Positions 18,438 to 30,599 of a stretch of 64,000 nucleotides of DNA are shown in pieces. The notes below the pieces were generated by a model. That model searched no databases. It had not been told where the DNA came from and saw only the letters and a program-made list of their open reading frames with translations. Position 1 is the stretch's first letter; each line of letters starts with the position of its first letter. The stretch is from Cliona cf. orientalis (taxonomy: Eukaryota; Porifera; Demospongiae; Clionaida; Clionaidae): contig OZ005692.1 in assembly GCA_963930775.1 (NCBI GenBank), positions 10,955,029 to 11,019,028 on the forward strand. Direction: 5' to 3'. A program made the position numbers and the translations under genes.

Positions 18438-19600
18438 CTGTGAGTGTACGTGAGAGAAAGATCGAGAGAGAGAGTGTGTGTGCATGTGTGTGTTTTTGTG
18501 TGCATGAGCGGGATATCATATCATGTCAGTGGTGTAGGAAGATGTTTTTGAGCAGGGGGGCTGAAAGTAAGCAGGTGAAGACTCGCTTTATGCGCACGTA
18601 GTGCGAAAGCTAGGGGGGTCTGGGGGCATCCTCCCCCAGGAAAATTTTTGAGTTTTAGACCTTCTGAGTGCTTTTCTAGTGCATTTTCGAGGACATTCTG
18701 GACTCTTAGCTTGTCACATGTGAACACAGATCAGTAGTGACTACTGATTTGTATTCACATGTGACAATTATTGATATATACACACTGTGGGGCTAAGATA
18801 CACCACAATCATGAATAACTCAACCCTGATTGTGGCAATAGATGAAAAAGAAAAGTGCAAACCTCAGAGGGTGAGCCCCACCCCCTGGCTTGTACAGCAG
18901 TCTAAAAATCAGAGGGGCTCTGCCCCCCCCCCCCCCCCCCCAATCTTATGACTGGGGGGGGGGGGGGGGCAATTGCTCCCCCAGCCCCCCTGGTTCTTAC
19001 GCCAGTGCATGTGGCTTGTATTACACAGTCTTAATAATTATCTATGCTTGCATGATATTGTGTGCTCTGAAGACGAATCTTGGTAACTTGATCACTAGGG
19101 CAGCTGTACAGATGTTTAGTAAGACTTGATTCCGGAGACAAAAGACTTTAATAGTGTGGAATTAACTAAATTCTGTGTGCACAGATAAGCTATTAATTCA
19201 TCTGCAATACTTTCAAAGCAGCAGGTGGGTGGGGCTCATCTATAGTGAACATAATCATACGATTATCTTGAAACCATAGAAACATAGCCTCATGACGTCC
19301 CCAGCTCGATTGCAGCTGCATAATATGTATAATATTATGGTGGTGATAAACAAGTGCGGCTCCACCTGTCACTACAAGGATAACATCCCACAAAAATTAC
19401 TTTATGCAGGACAACATCCAACAAAATGATACTCTAGGCAGGTCAACGTCCAGCAAAATGATGATGCATGTATTGTAACATTTTGAACATTCCAATCAGT
19501 AAGTATATACATATACATGTACACTTTCGCACTCCAATATTGGTCATTATTAAAGTTTGTGTATTGCAAAAAAAAATTTCTATTACATAATACATGTAAC
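18438..19600. other. Repeat-rich intergenic region
   Basis: Holds GT/GA microsatellite near 18440-18500, a repeat with GGGGGTCTGGGGGCATCC near 18614, a poly-C/poly-G hairpin at about 18925-18970, and at 19219-19240 a fragment of the RING-gene upstream block (CAGCAGGTGGGTGGGGCTC). The interval 19388-19572 resembles 26752-26895 upstream of the spectrin exons. No gene is seen. Confidence 0.5.
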
Positions 19601-20750
19601 AAGTATGTTTAATGTCACAATCATGGGATAATGTGGTGATCATCTATTAATAGTACATGCTCATAAAATAATATATAGAGACGTAGTTCATGCACAAATA
19701 GTATCCTGCCTGGGCATTAGTACCGTGCGCATGCGCAGATGGAAGCGGTTGCTGAGGCCACACCCCGCATAGCAACTAAGTGTACGTGTGCAATAGCGGC
19801 GTTCTCGCTCTGCTCGACGTTGCTACCGGACTACTGACAGGTATGATAAAGAAAAGATCTCGCCTCTCGCTTCGCTCGAGGCTCGGTGGCTAGCGCCAGC
19901 GCCTGCTTAGCAGGCCTCTCGAAACGCGCGGCGCTTTCGCGCCGATCGTTCGACAATGCATCTCTAGCTGTAGCTATGGCCCGAGGCACTCTGCTTTGTG
20001 CACACGGCCCTACAGTTCTGACCAATCCTGAGCCTAGTAGTGCGGACTTCTCTCCGTCCGCGCCACGCGTTCATAGCAACCGGGCGCATCAAAGACGCGT
20101 ATCCATGCCCTCATGTAATGACACGGACTATATAAGAAAACTGTCGCTCTGAAAAATATTTTTCGTTGTATATACAAGTATGTTTAATGTCACAATCATG
20201 GGATAGTGTGGCTAGCATGCATGATCATCTATTAACAGTACATGCTCACAAAACATAGAGACATAGTTCATGCACAAACAGTATCCTGCCTGGGCAAGAT
20301 TGTCCATTGGTACCGTGCGCATGCGCAGATGGAAGCGGTTGCAGAGGCCACACCCCTTGGCAAAGCAAGCAAGTGTGCTATGGCAACATTCTCGCTCTGC
20401 TCGAACGTTGCTACCGACTACTGACAGGTATGAACAGACCTCGTCTCTCGCTTCGCTCGAGGCTCGGTGGCTAGCGCCAGCGCCTGCTTAGCAGGCCTTT
20501 CAAAACGCGCGGCGCTTCACGCCGATCGTTTGATCGACTATGCGTCGCTAGCTGTAGCTATGGCCCGAGGCATTAACTTAAGGCTACTCTTCTTTGTGCA
20601 CACGGCCCTACAGTTCTGACCAATCCTGAGCCTTGTAGTGCGGCTTGTTCATAGCAACCGGGCGCTTCCAAGACGCGTATCCATGCCCTCATGTAATGAC
20701 ACGGACTATATAAGAAAATTGTCGCTCTGAAAAATATTTTTCGTTGTATA
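19601..20750. repeat. Direct duplication, two units of about 575 bp
   Basis: Units start at AAGTATGTTTAATGTCACAA (19601 and 20176) and end at GAAAAATATTTTTCGTTGTA. Each holds GTACCGTGCGCATGCGCAGATGG-like sequence, a GC-rich palindromic stretch (GCGCCAGCGCCTGCTTAGCAGGC), and near its end a TATA-like GGACTATATAAGAAAA. Units differ by several short indels. The open frames inside do not agree between units. Confidence 0.75.
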
Positions 20751-20756
20751 TATATA

Positions 20757-21489
20757 ACTAGAGCTCATAGAGCACGTACCCCGCGTGCCATGGCAATATC
20801 ACCCATGGCCATGCCTCTTGTTAGAGACCTCTATTCTTTGAAGTTTAATCTCTTGCTACTCATGAACTTTTTTGTTCCCTTCTGAGATCCATGATCACAA
20901 ATGACATTAATTTTGTGCTAGAAGTATGCTGTAGAGCAGCTCGAGCATGCACAGTAGACTCCCTAGAGCAGCTTGAGCATGCACAATAGACTTCATGAGG
21001 TACTATATACTACCCTAGTAGGTGGGCGTGTCCGATATACTCGTACGATTTGTAGCTTCCCTGGATCTCTTGCTTGCTACTCATGAACTTTGTCGTTCCC
21101 TTCTGAGGTCCACGATCACAAATTTTGAGCTAGAAGTATGCTGTAGAGCCGCTCGAGCATGCGCAGTATACTCCCTGGAAATAGAGAGCAGCTCGAGCAT
21201 GCGCAATAGACTTTAGGAGGTACTAGGTGGGCGTGTCCGAAGTAGGCGTGTCCGACATACTCGCACGATTTGTAGCTTCCCTGGGTATTGCCTAGTGTTA
21301 AGAATGAGACAGGAGGTATTTTTTCGCTGTCTTACATCATTTTGTCCCATTTATTGATCCTACTTTTGCCTAAATGTTGAGATTTGCCGATTTTTGTGCG
21401 GACAGACAACAGACAACAGACAACAGACAACAGACGACAGACAAACCGATTGCTTTACCCCCTGCTGCGCATGCGCGCACGCGGGGTAA
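20757..21489. repeat. Non-autonomous repeat with internal duplication
   Basis: Starts CTAGAGCTCATAGAGCACG and ends GCGCACGCGGGGTAATAAT. Internal segments (CTTGCTACTCATGAACTTT; TAGGTGGGCGTGTCCGA) occur twice. A short CAGACAA array lies at 21403-21446. A related element with the same start, tail array and end occurs at 40138-40552. Confidence 0.65.
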
Positions 21490-21505
21490 TAATATAATTA
21501 TGTAC

Positions 21506-22768
21506 CTTAGCCGTCTGTTGCAGAGTGAGGGGACATGGCCGCGGTGACACAGCGCTACTCAGCCGATCCTCTAGAGCAGCTACTCTCTCCTCCATACCTT
21601 CCAGCCACGACGTCATGTCTCCATGGGTCAGGGAACGGTTGACCTCTACGACCTGGAGGGTGAGAGAGGGAGAGAGAGAGAATCAATAAATATCTACCAT
21701 ACTTTTTCTAAAAATTTGGCTCTTCTAATTATTCAGCACTTTTTACCGAATGATTGAAAATCACGCGTGTATGTGGAATAGAATGCACATGCAGATAGAA
21801 TATTGCATATTAATCTCTAAAAATTCGGCAAAGCTTGAGTAATATCGTTATAATTTGCATGCCAAATTTTTTTAGAATGCAGTATTTTTGAAGAATAATT
21901 ATCATAACTTGAAGAGATTATGCATCAATATGAAATAAAAATTATGAAGGATCTGGGGAATCTTCAACATGGTGGACTTGCCTTATTGTAGGAGGGTAGA
22001 GTGATGGATATCTGTTTGTCAGATTCTGAGAGTATTCCCTCAAGCATCTCAGTGATGGTGCCAAGGTCATAGACCTCCCCTCGAAGACCCTCTAGCACAT
22101 CCTCAGACAGTTTCAGCTGAAAAAAAATGACACCAAGAATGAAAAACTACCTTAAGGAAACTTTTGTTTCCAGGTACTAAAATTAATTTAGTGAAATTAG
22201 CGATTTGCCTAATTTTCGCTAAAAACTGTACCCACAAATATTAATTAACGTTTTTGAATAAATAGAATGCTAATTTTGAAAAATCACTAAAATGAGTACC
22301 CGCCAAACACACTATTTCTGAAATCCACTAAAATTTGTACCCGTAAATAATCGTAGCCCTAAGGTAGAAATGGCTCTACAGACCATCTGAGCTGAATGAA
22401 TATTCTACAATATCAATCTCAGATATCAAATCCTGGGGGGACTAGCTCATGCGTACCTTAGCATCAATCAGAAGAGTTTCCAACTCATCCTGCCGTCCGA
22501 CGCACTCCTTCACCGTGACGACGACCTTTGACCCCTCCTGGACCTTGCCGAGTATCTGCAGCTGCTGGTAGCAGACCCTGAGCACCGGCTCGAGGGTGTC
22601 CGACAAATCCAGTAGCCTCTCTCTCTCCTCCTGCAGCCGCTGTTTCTCGGCCAGAGTCGTGGGGAACTCGAGGGTATCTTTGGAGGAGGATGTTTCGTGC
22701 TCAATCTGTCTTTCTAGTAGGCCTTCCTCTATCACTGTGCAGTCAGCCTCCATCTGATTCACCTGGTC
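21506..22768 (-). pseudogene. Duplicated 3' exons of the spectrin-repeat gene
   Basis: Complement of 22457-22768 (104 codons, intact), 21982-22116 (45 codons) and 21506-21652 (49 codons). They match exons at 27934, 27481 and 26906. The last exon has a 90-nt in-frame deletion relative to 27027-27116, and the middle exon uses a GC donor (AAGGCAAGT). Exon 22457 lacks the 1-nt deletion that breaks its partner. The block ends at about 23029, where an NHL gene fragment begins. With no 5' exons beside it, it is either a dead copy or, if transcription reads through, alternative 3' exons. Confidence 0.75.
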
Positions 22769-23029
22769 CTGAAAATGTAATTTTTTTGATATTGTTCTCA
22801 GTTACTACATGTATTTGCATGGAAACAGAATTTAATGAAGATTCTCTGCAGACAATCTAACTGATTGGTAGTAAGAGTATTCAAAGAGGAGGAGGGAGAG
22901 TATCATATGCTGTGTCAGGAGTCCATGGCTGTGTGTAATAGCTGTTCATACGGTTCATAACTTTTATATTGATATTCATGTTTGGAGGTCATCCTAATTC
23001 ATAAAATTATAGCCCAGGCCAGCCAGCGC

Positions 23030-24539
23030 TGAAATTGCGCGATTGTTTCGACAAATTTACGACGTTCTCGAAGTGCAGAAGGCTGACCTGGACAGTCAAG
23101 TTGATCAGCTTGCGAATCAAAAGCTGAAGAATCTAGCCGCACAGAAAGACGAAGTGGAGACAGTTCAGACCCAGCTGGCCAGCTGTCTGTCATTTGTGAG
23201 GGAGAGCCTGAGGACAGGAAGCCAGGGAGAGGTGATGAAAATGAAGAAGACTATCATGAAACAGATCAAGGAGATGACAGACAACTTCAAGCCAGACATG
23301 CTGCCTCCTTGTGAGTCAGCAAATGTCAGATTCAAAGCATCTCCTGAGCTGCTCAAAGCCTGCCAACAGTTTGGAAGAGTATTTCTTCAGCAAATATCTC
23401 CAGAGAAATGCTATGCCACAGGCAAAGGTCTGGAGGTAGCTGAGCCTGGTGAGAGAGCCACTGCAGTCCTGCATATTGTCGATCAGAAAGGGAAGGCTTG
23501 CAGCTCACCAGTGGAGACTCTGACCTGTGAACTGGTGTCAGAGAGCACTAGTGAGAAGATAGACTGCTCTGTGAAGAAGACTAAAGCCAGTGGCCAATTT
23601 GAAATCAGCTACCAAGCTACCAGTCGAGAGAGGCACCAGCTGCACATCAAAGTAGAGGGGGAGCACATCAAAGGAAGCCCATTCATTGTCACTGTGAAGC
23701 TACCAGTCCAGAAGCTGGGCACTCCAATCAAGACCATCGGTGGAGTTAACCGACCATGCGGTGTGGCAGTCAACAAGAAGGGGGAAATTCTGGTAGTTGA
23801 GAGACATGGACACTGTATCTCCATCTTCAGCCCAACTGGAGAGAAGCTTCGATCGTTTGGCTCAGAAGGCTCTGGACCAGGTCAGTTCAATTATCCTAAG
23901 AGTGTGACAGTGGATGATGATGGTAACATTCTGGTGGCTGATTCTGGTAATAATCGTATTCAAAAGTTTACATCTGACACTAAGCATATCACTAGCGTGG
24001 GGAGCCATGGCAGCAATCATTTGGAATTTGACTACCCAATAAGTGTAGCCATTTCTCCCATCACTAAGAAAATTGTAATATCAGATTACTTTTATCATCG
24101 AGTTCAGATTCTTAATCCAGATCTGACATTCCATAGTAGTATTGGCAGCAAGGGCAGTGGCAATGGACAGTTCAATGGGCCTCATGATACAGCATTTGAT
24201 AGTGCAGGAAATATGTATGTGACTGATTCTTACAATCTTCGTATTCAAGTCTTTAATCCTGAGGGACAGTTCTTGCGACAGTTTGGAAAGAGAGGCAAGG
24301 GTGATGGAGAGCTAAACTTTCCTGCTGGTATAAGCATTGACAGTGATGACACAGTGTATGTGGTCGAGGGTGGCAACCATCGTGTTTCAGTATTCACACA
24401 TGAGGGAAAATTTCTAACATCATTTGGCAGTCAGGGAGATGGACCAGGACAGTTTAATAATCCTTATAGAATAATAGTGGATAAGATTGGAATGATCTAT
24501 GTCGCTGATAGTAATAATAAACGTGTTCAAATCTTTTAA
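23030..24539 (+). pseudogene. RING-type NHL gene lacking its 5' third
   Basis: Starts abruptly inside the coiled coil (EIARLFRQIYDVLEVQKADL) after spectrin-gene intron sequence, then continues open through filamin and all six NHL blades to the usual stop. RING and B-boxes are missing here; a matching first 53 bp of a RING gene with promoter lies at 26371-26751. If translated from the ATG at 23043 it would be a coiled-coil/filamin/NHL protein of 498 residues, so residual function cannot be excluded. Confidence 0.8.
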
Positions 24540-25297
24540 AGTAAAAAATAAAGCCCTTACATTTGATATTAGCTATTATTATATAGTATAGTACTAATAC
24601 TGTAATCTGATTGGTCAATTAGCGTAGAATAATTCACGGTATTCCACTGCGCCAGAACGCGCAATGCGCGTAGTTGAGCTCCACACAGTAACCATGGCGA
24701 TTCAAACAAAAAAGAATGGCGACATCAAATCAGTAGTCCAGAATAACGCTATGGTTAGGTAAGCTCTATTGCTAGCTCTGTCCAACAGACTCTCAGGCAT
24801 TCACAAACGGATAGAAGAAAGCTAGTTCGACCGCTCACAATGACGGCCACGTTGTAGCGGTGGCCATCACTAGCCTACATGCAGCCTGACTAGCTAGTAC
24901 TGTACAGTGAACACCAGTAGTCTATAGGCAGAGTGGTCTATGCATGGGTTCCTTATAGACTCACCAGCTTATTTTCCACTCCAAAGCTGTTTAAAACTTG
25001 TCACGTTCGTCGATGTGCGGCGCCATGGCTGGCTGCCTTTCGCGCGAACCCAGCTGTGCCTTGTCAGCAGTGAATCAAGCGTGAAGAGGGCGGTGCCTAA
25101 GATGACGTGGCCACAGAGTGGTAATTGGTTGACATGACAATGTGTGGTCAGAGTACATGCACACACCAGAGTAATATAGGCAAGTGCGCGGTGGCTGTGC
25201 TGTAGCAATTCCTATAATGTCTCTCTGAGTCTGAGATACAGCCATTGATTCCTAGCTAGCACTACAGTTATTAGTCCTATTCTATTATAATAAAACA
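24540..25297. other. Intergenic, no gene recognised
   Basis: Starts AT-rich then becomes mixed. Short GC-rich palindrome GCGCAATGCGCG near 24658. No homology or splice structure recognised. Confidence 0.4.
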
Positions 25298-25444
25298 ACA
25301 ATTGCACACTCCTTCTCATTGAATAGTGTGTTTATTACTACCCTCGGTGTGAATATTCCACTCGGCCTTCGGCCTCGTGGAATATACCCACACCTTGGGT
25401 AGTAATAAATCACACTATTCAATGAAGGAGTGTGCAATAATTGT
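25298..25444. repeat. Near-perfect foldback element, about 147 bp
   Basis: Arms begin ACAATTGCACACTCCTT and end with GGAGTGTGCAATAATTGT; the two arms of about 65 bp pair with few mismatches around a GGCCTTCGGCC centre (about 25361-25376). Confidence 0.75.
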
Positions 25445-25675
25445 ATATAGTTTACATAAATTTAATAATAATTAATTTTATTAAGTCACATACATGCAGT
25501 TTCTCCTCTCCTTTGTATATATTATATATATAATATTATAAATACAAAAATTAATGTGATAGCACATGTACTATTATTATTCATACAAAATTTAATAATA
25601 ATATTATAATTAACAATTGTTTTGTGTAACAACCATCAAGTCTTAAAAATGAATGTATACTATTAATCATCATCA

Positions 25676-26217
25676 CACAGTTTCTACTCTCTTCAGTTTG
25701 CTGAATGCCTCGCTGAGCATTTGGTTAGGCCATACCAATTTGATGTTTTGTTTCTCAAGTAAATAGGAGCTGGAAACAGATCCGGGTGGTTGGCATGAAA
25801 AAAAACCCCCAACTAATTAACAGGAGGTGTGGCCTAGTAAATCGTGAGCATATCACCAGTCCATAGACAGCCAGCTATCATTTTAGTAGTGAATACTTGC
25901 ATTCTAGAGCAGTTCTTATGATCGTTTAGCTTATAGCACTATCAGTAGCAGACCTAGTCTCGTGCCCAAGAGAAACAAAAAATTAACTTTGTATGGCCTT
26001 ACAGAGAGCAGCATAAGGGTTCATAGCTATAACCTGTTTCCCGGCAAATCTGCCACCTAGTTTAGCTGCTGCCTTGAAGTCCTCCAAAGCTCCTTCATCA
26101 CAACCCTGGAGCCCTCACTGGGTGTGTGCCAGCTCAGCAATTTTACCATGCCCTCTAGACAGCAGTGGTCACATCGAGATCAGACTCTATACTTGATTCT
26201 GGAGACGATAGACCTAG
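25676..26217 (-). pseudogene. TTC36 last-exon remnant split by a MITE
   Basis: The TTC36 exon sequence from TTTCTACTCTCTTCAG to CGATAGACCT is interrupted after GCATTTGGTTA by a 271-bp insertion (25728-25998) and then resumes at CAGAGAGCAGCATAAGG. Further deletions (after CAACCCTGGAGCC) disrupt the frame. Exons 1-2 are absent. Confidence 0.85.
25728..25998. mobile_element. MITE with TTA target duplication (PIF/Harbinger-like)
   Basis: Termini GGCCATACCAATTTG and CTTTGTATGGCC are inverted for about 30 bp with mismatches. TTA is present on both sides (25725-25727 and 25999-26001), and the uninterrupted paralogues show the empty site GGTTACAGAG. It shares its ends with the element at 58284-58758. 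Confidence 0.85.
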
Positions 26218-26370
26218 AGTAGTGAAGATATTATAAGCAGGCTGCTCCTAATTTTATCATTGAAAAGTATATAGCTTTTCAAATGTCACACACAGAAGTT
26301 GATAGGACCTGGGGAACAATTAAACATATTTTGTGTGCATGGCATCTAAAGCTGCACACATGTTGTGGCA

Positions 26371-26751
26371 CAGTAGGTGGGTGGAGCTCATCTATTCACG
26401 CCCACGCAGTCATGTGATTTTTTTTGGCGATCTCTATCCAGACGCTCTGACCTGCTCATTGCTATCTGGTCTTTGCTAGCTGACTACAAATACCTCGCTG
26501 AACCGTTTGAAGCTGTACCCTGAGATCTGACTCTGCTACAAGTGAGTATCAATGATAAGCTTTCAGTATAATAATATATAATTTGGAAACGTTCAAATAA
26601 TTAATAATATAAACCCGAGTATAGACCAAATTCTTGGAAATAGTGGGTGTGTGAATGATTGAAGTGCTATTTGTGCTAATGTTTTTAGATTAATTTCCGA
26701 TGGCTGAGTCTCAATCTGTTGCCAAGCAAGCCCTGAAGAAGCTGGAGGACC
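26371..26751 (+). pseudogene. Promoter and first 53 bp of a RING-type NHL gene
   Basis: The upstream block (AGTAGGTGGGTGGAGCTCATC), the 5'-UTR donor/acceptor and the ATG at 26699 with MAESQSVAKQALKKLED match copy 2. After the codon for D the sequence changes to spectrin-gene flank. This is probably the missing front of the gene whose rear is at 23030, separated by a duplication. Confidence 0.8.
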
Positions 26752-26905
26752 ACAAAATGATACTCTACGGGATAACGTCCAATAAAATTACAACATCCAT
26801 CAAAATTAATGATGCATGTAGTCTGATATTTTGAATATTCCAATCAGTAAGTGAGCGCACTCCAATTTTGGTCATTATTTGTGTATTCCAAAAAAAATTA
26901 TATAC

Positions 26906-29900
26906 CTTAGCCGTCTGTTGCAGTGTGAGGGGACATGGCCGCGGTGACACAGTACTACTCAGCTGATCCTCTAGAGCAGCTACCCTCTCCTCCATACCCT
27001 CCAGCCACGACGTCATGTCTCCATGGTTACTGGTGAACTCCGCCCACCACTCGATGATGAGCTGGAGGTGACCAAGGGCATCACTGGCTTCATCGGACAG
27101 CCTCTCCACGGAATCAGTCAGGGAACGGTTGACCTCTACGACCTGGAGGGTGAGAGAGGGAGAGAGAGAGAGAGAGAATCAATATCTACCATACTTTTTC
27201 TAAAAATTTGACCCTATTAATTATTTAGCACCCTTTATCGAATGATTGAAAATCATGTGTATATATGTGGAATAAGATGCGCATGCAGATAGAATGTTGA
27301 ATATTAACGTCTAAAAATTCGGCAAAGCTTGAGTAATATCGTTATTGCATTTGCATGCCGAATTTTTTAGAATACAGTATTTTTGAAGAATCATCATCAC
27401 AACTTGAAGAGATTATGCATCAATATAAAATAAAAACTATAAAGGATCTGGGGAATCTTCAACATACTGGACTTACGTACCTTATCGTAAGAGGGTAGGG
27501 TGATGGATATCTGTTTATCAGACTCTGAGAGTATTCCCTCGAGCATCTCAGTGATGGTGCCAAGGTCGTAGACCTCTCCTCGAAGTCCTTCCAGCACATC
27601 CTCAGACAGTTTCAGCTGAAAAAAATGACACCAAGAATGAAAAACTACCTTAAGAACACTTTTGTTTGCGGGTACTAAATTTAGCGTAATTTTCGCTGAA
27701 AATTGTACCCGCAAATATTAATTTTTGAATAAGTAGAATGCTAATTTTGAAACATCGCTAAAATGAGTACCCGCCAAACACACTATTTCCGAAATCCACT
27801 AAAATTTGTACCCGCAAATTATCGTAGCCCTAAGGTAGGAATGGCTCTACAGACCATCTGAGCAGAATGAATCTTGACATAATATACAATCAATCTCAAA
27901 TCTCAAATCCTGGGGAGACTAGCTCATGCGTACCTTAGCATCAACCAGAAGAGTTTCCAACTCATCCTGCCGTCCAAAGCACTCCTTCACCGTGACGACG
28001 ACCTTTGACCCCTCCTGTACCTTGCCGAGTATCTGTAGCTGCTGGTAGCAGACCTGAGCACTGGCTCGAGGGTGTCCGACAGTCCTAGTAGCCTCTCCCT
28101 CTCCTCCTGCAGCCGCTGTTTCTCGGCCAGAGTCGTGGGAAACTCAAGGGTATCTTTGGAGGAGGATGTTTCGTGTTCAATCTGTCTCTCCAGTAGGCCT
28201 TCCTCTATCACTGTGCAGTCGGCCTCCATCTGATTCACCTGGTCCTGTGAATTTTTTTAAAAGAAATATCAATGAGTGCAAAAATTAAGTGATATTGTTC
28301 TCAGTTACTACATGCATTTGCATGGAAACAGAATTTAATGAAGATTCTCTGCAGACAATCTAACTGTAAGAGTATTCAAAGAGGAGGAGGGAGAGTATCA
28401 TATGCTGTGTCAGGAGTCCATGGCTGTGTGTAATAGCTGTTCATACGGTTCATAACTTTTGTATTGATATTCATGTTTGGAGGTCATCCTAATTCATAAA
28501 ATTACAGCCCATGCAGGAAGGCCAGCGCTGCAGCCACATGTGCACGCACAAGTATATATACCATAGTGCTATAGTATAGTAGTGTTAGTACGTGCACGTG
28601 GGAGTGCTAGTACATTCCAGAGTGACCTCCAGTCGTGAATATCATTACAAAGGTTATCAACAGTATGAACAACAGCATACATGTGTATACGCAGCTCGAT
28701 ACTCTAGCCCTCTTTATATACTCTTGTCAGTAGTGCAAGAGTAAATTTGGTAATTTTTGTGAAAAACCGCCAAATTAAAAAATCTTGCCAATTTTCCAGT
28801 AATACATGTATGTAAGTAAAAGTTTACATGCACACTCATGCATAAACGTTCAACAGAACTATTAATATTTACCAGATTATCCATGATTTGCTTCACCTGC
28901 TGGAGCAGTCTGCTCGCCTCAGTCTCCAGCAGCGAGCTAAGGGGGTACGCCGCTATGAACCGTAGCTCCCTCTCTGTGATCTCATTGGCCTGTGACACGA
29001 GCGCCGACATCTGGTGCAGCTTCACCATGATCCACTCGTTGTACTCACTAATTCAAAGAAAATTTATAACATTAATTTTTGAGGCGGGAGGGTGAATTAA
29101 GGGAGGTGGGGCAATCATACTCACTAATTTAACTAAGAGAGGAGGGGCAACTAATTCCCTTGAAACTACACAGCAACACATTTAGAGGCGGGAGGGATGA
29201 AATTCAGTAGGTTCATCTTCTACTACCAACCCCAAACCATAAGGGGCAACCATCCCATTGCCTGCTCAGGCAAACCTAATCCCAGCAAAAGGCAGTCACT
29301 TACGAAACATAAGGTGCCTATAGCCTCAAGAACTATATATATAGGGGTGGATATATATACAATGTACATGACAAATTTTTACAAAAATTGAAATTGTTTA
29401 TTTGTTAATTTACCGTTTGAGCAGCTCTAGTGAGTCGACCACATTGTCCTTGAGAGGCTCAAACTTCATCCTCAGCTCCTCAATCTCCTGCTTGATGGCT
29501 ACGCCCCCTCCAACATGGGGATTCCCCACCAGCTCCTCACCGAATGACATCACTCTCCCGTACTGCACCTCAACACTCTTCAACTGACCTGCGTATGTCT
29601 ATGTAATAGAAAAACAATGCATAGTATTACTCGAGAAAGATAAAAAATACTGAAAGTTTATCCAATGTGATACATGTGAAAGAACAACTGCATCACTCAA
29701 GAAAAATAACAAATACTGACAAGTTTATAATGTGTTAAGTGGGAAACAAATAACAAAGTGGTAATTTAATTAAGAAATTCAGCGTGAATCAGAATGGATC
29801 ACTGCATATCAAAGATACACATAAATATTATTTCTGTACTCGTATTTTACCATGTAGGTGGGCAGCAGCGACTGGTCTCCATGAGATGACTCCAGAGGCT

Positions 29901-30568
29901 CTGTCCCGACCATCTTTGTCATCTGGGAGACAAACGATTGGGTACCTCCTCTCATCTTAGCGTAGCCACGCCAACTAATTAGCACCTTGTCAACAGCTGC
30001 AAGACGGGTGTCTATGCTGCCTCGATCCTAAGAGAGTGAGAGAAAATAATAGTCACAATGTCATGTTCATTGAAGGAGTTAAGGAGGAGGAAAAGAATAA
30101 TATTATCACAATAATATTTTTGTTTTTTTTGGGGGGGGGGGGGGGGGGGGGGGGAGTGGGAGATGAGCACTCCTTCTGGTGGAGAGCTACTGTATTGTAT
30201 TGTATTGTATAATTAATTTTGACACTTGGTATATATATGCTCAAATGAACAAACAGTATGCACCAGTATTCCCTATCCCCATGCAGGCTTTTCCATCATT
30301 GACTAGTCTAGGGACTGCGGAAGAGAGAGGCTAATGGAGGGTGTGTCGTCTACATGTAAATCTACTCCATGGTACCCTATGCACCTGTGACACCAGTTCC
30401 GTCCACCTCTGATCCAGAGTTGATAGCTTCCCGTCCATAAACTGCTCAGCCTCTGTCTGCGGGTCCATGCTGTCCAAAAGAGCTCTGCCGAGCTCCACCA
30501 GTGAGGAGAACTGATGCTCCTGAACAGATACCTTCTCCTTCAGTTGCTGCAAGGGTGTGGGTGTGTGA

Positions 30569-30599
<31 letters not shown>

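Noticed and set aside
19886..20152. 88-codon open frame in the 575-bp tandem unit
   Set aside because: The matching frame is broken in the second unit and the sequence is GC-palindromic repeat.
21403..21446. CAGACAA short tandem array as a regulatory or CRISPR-like repeat
   Set aside because: Simple microsatellite at the tail of a dispersed repeat.
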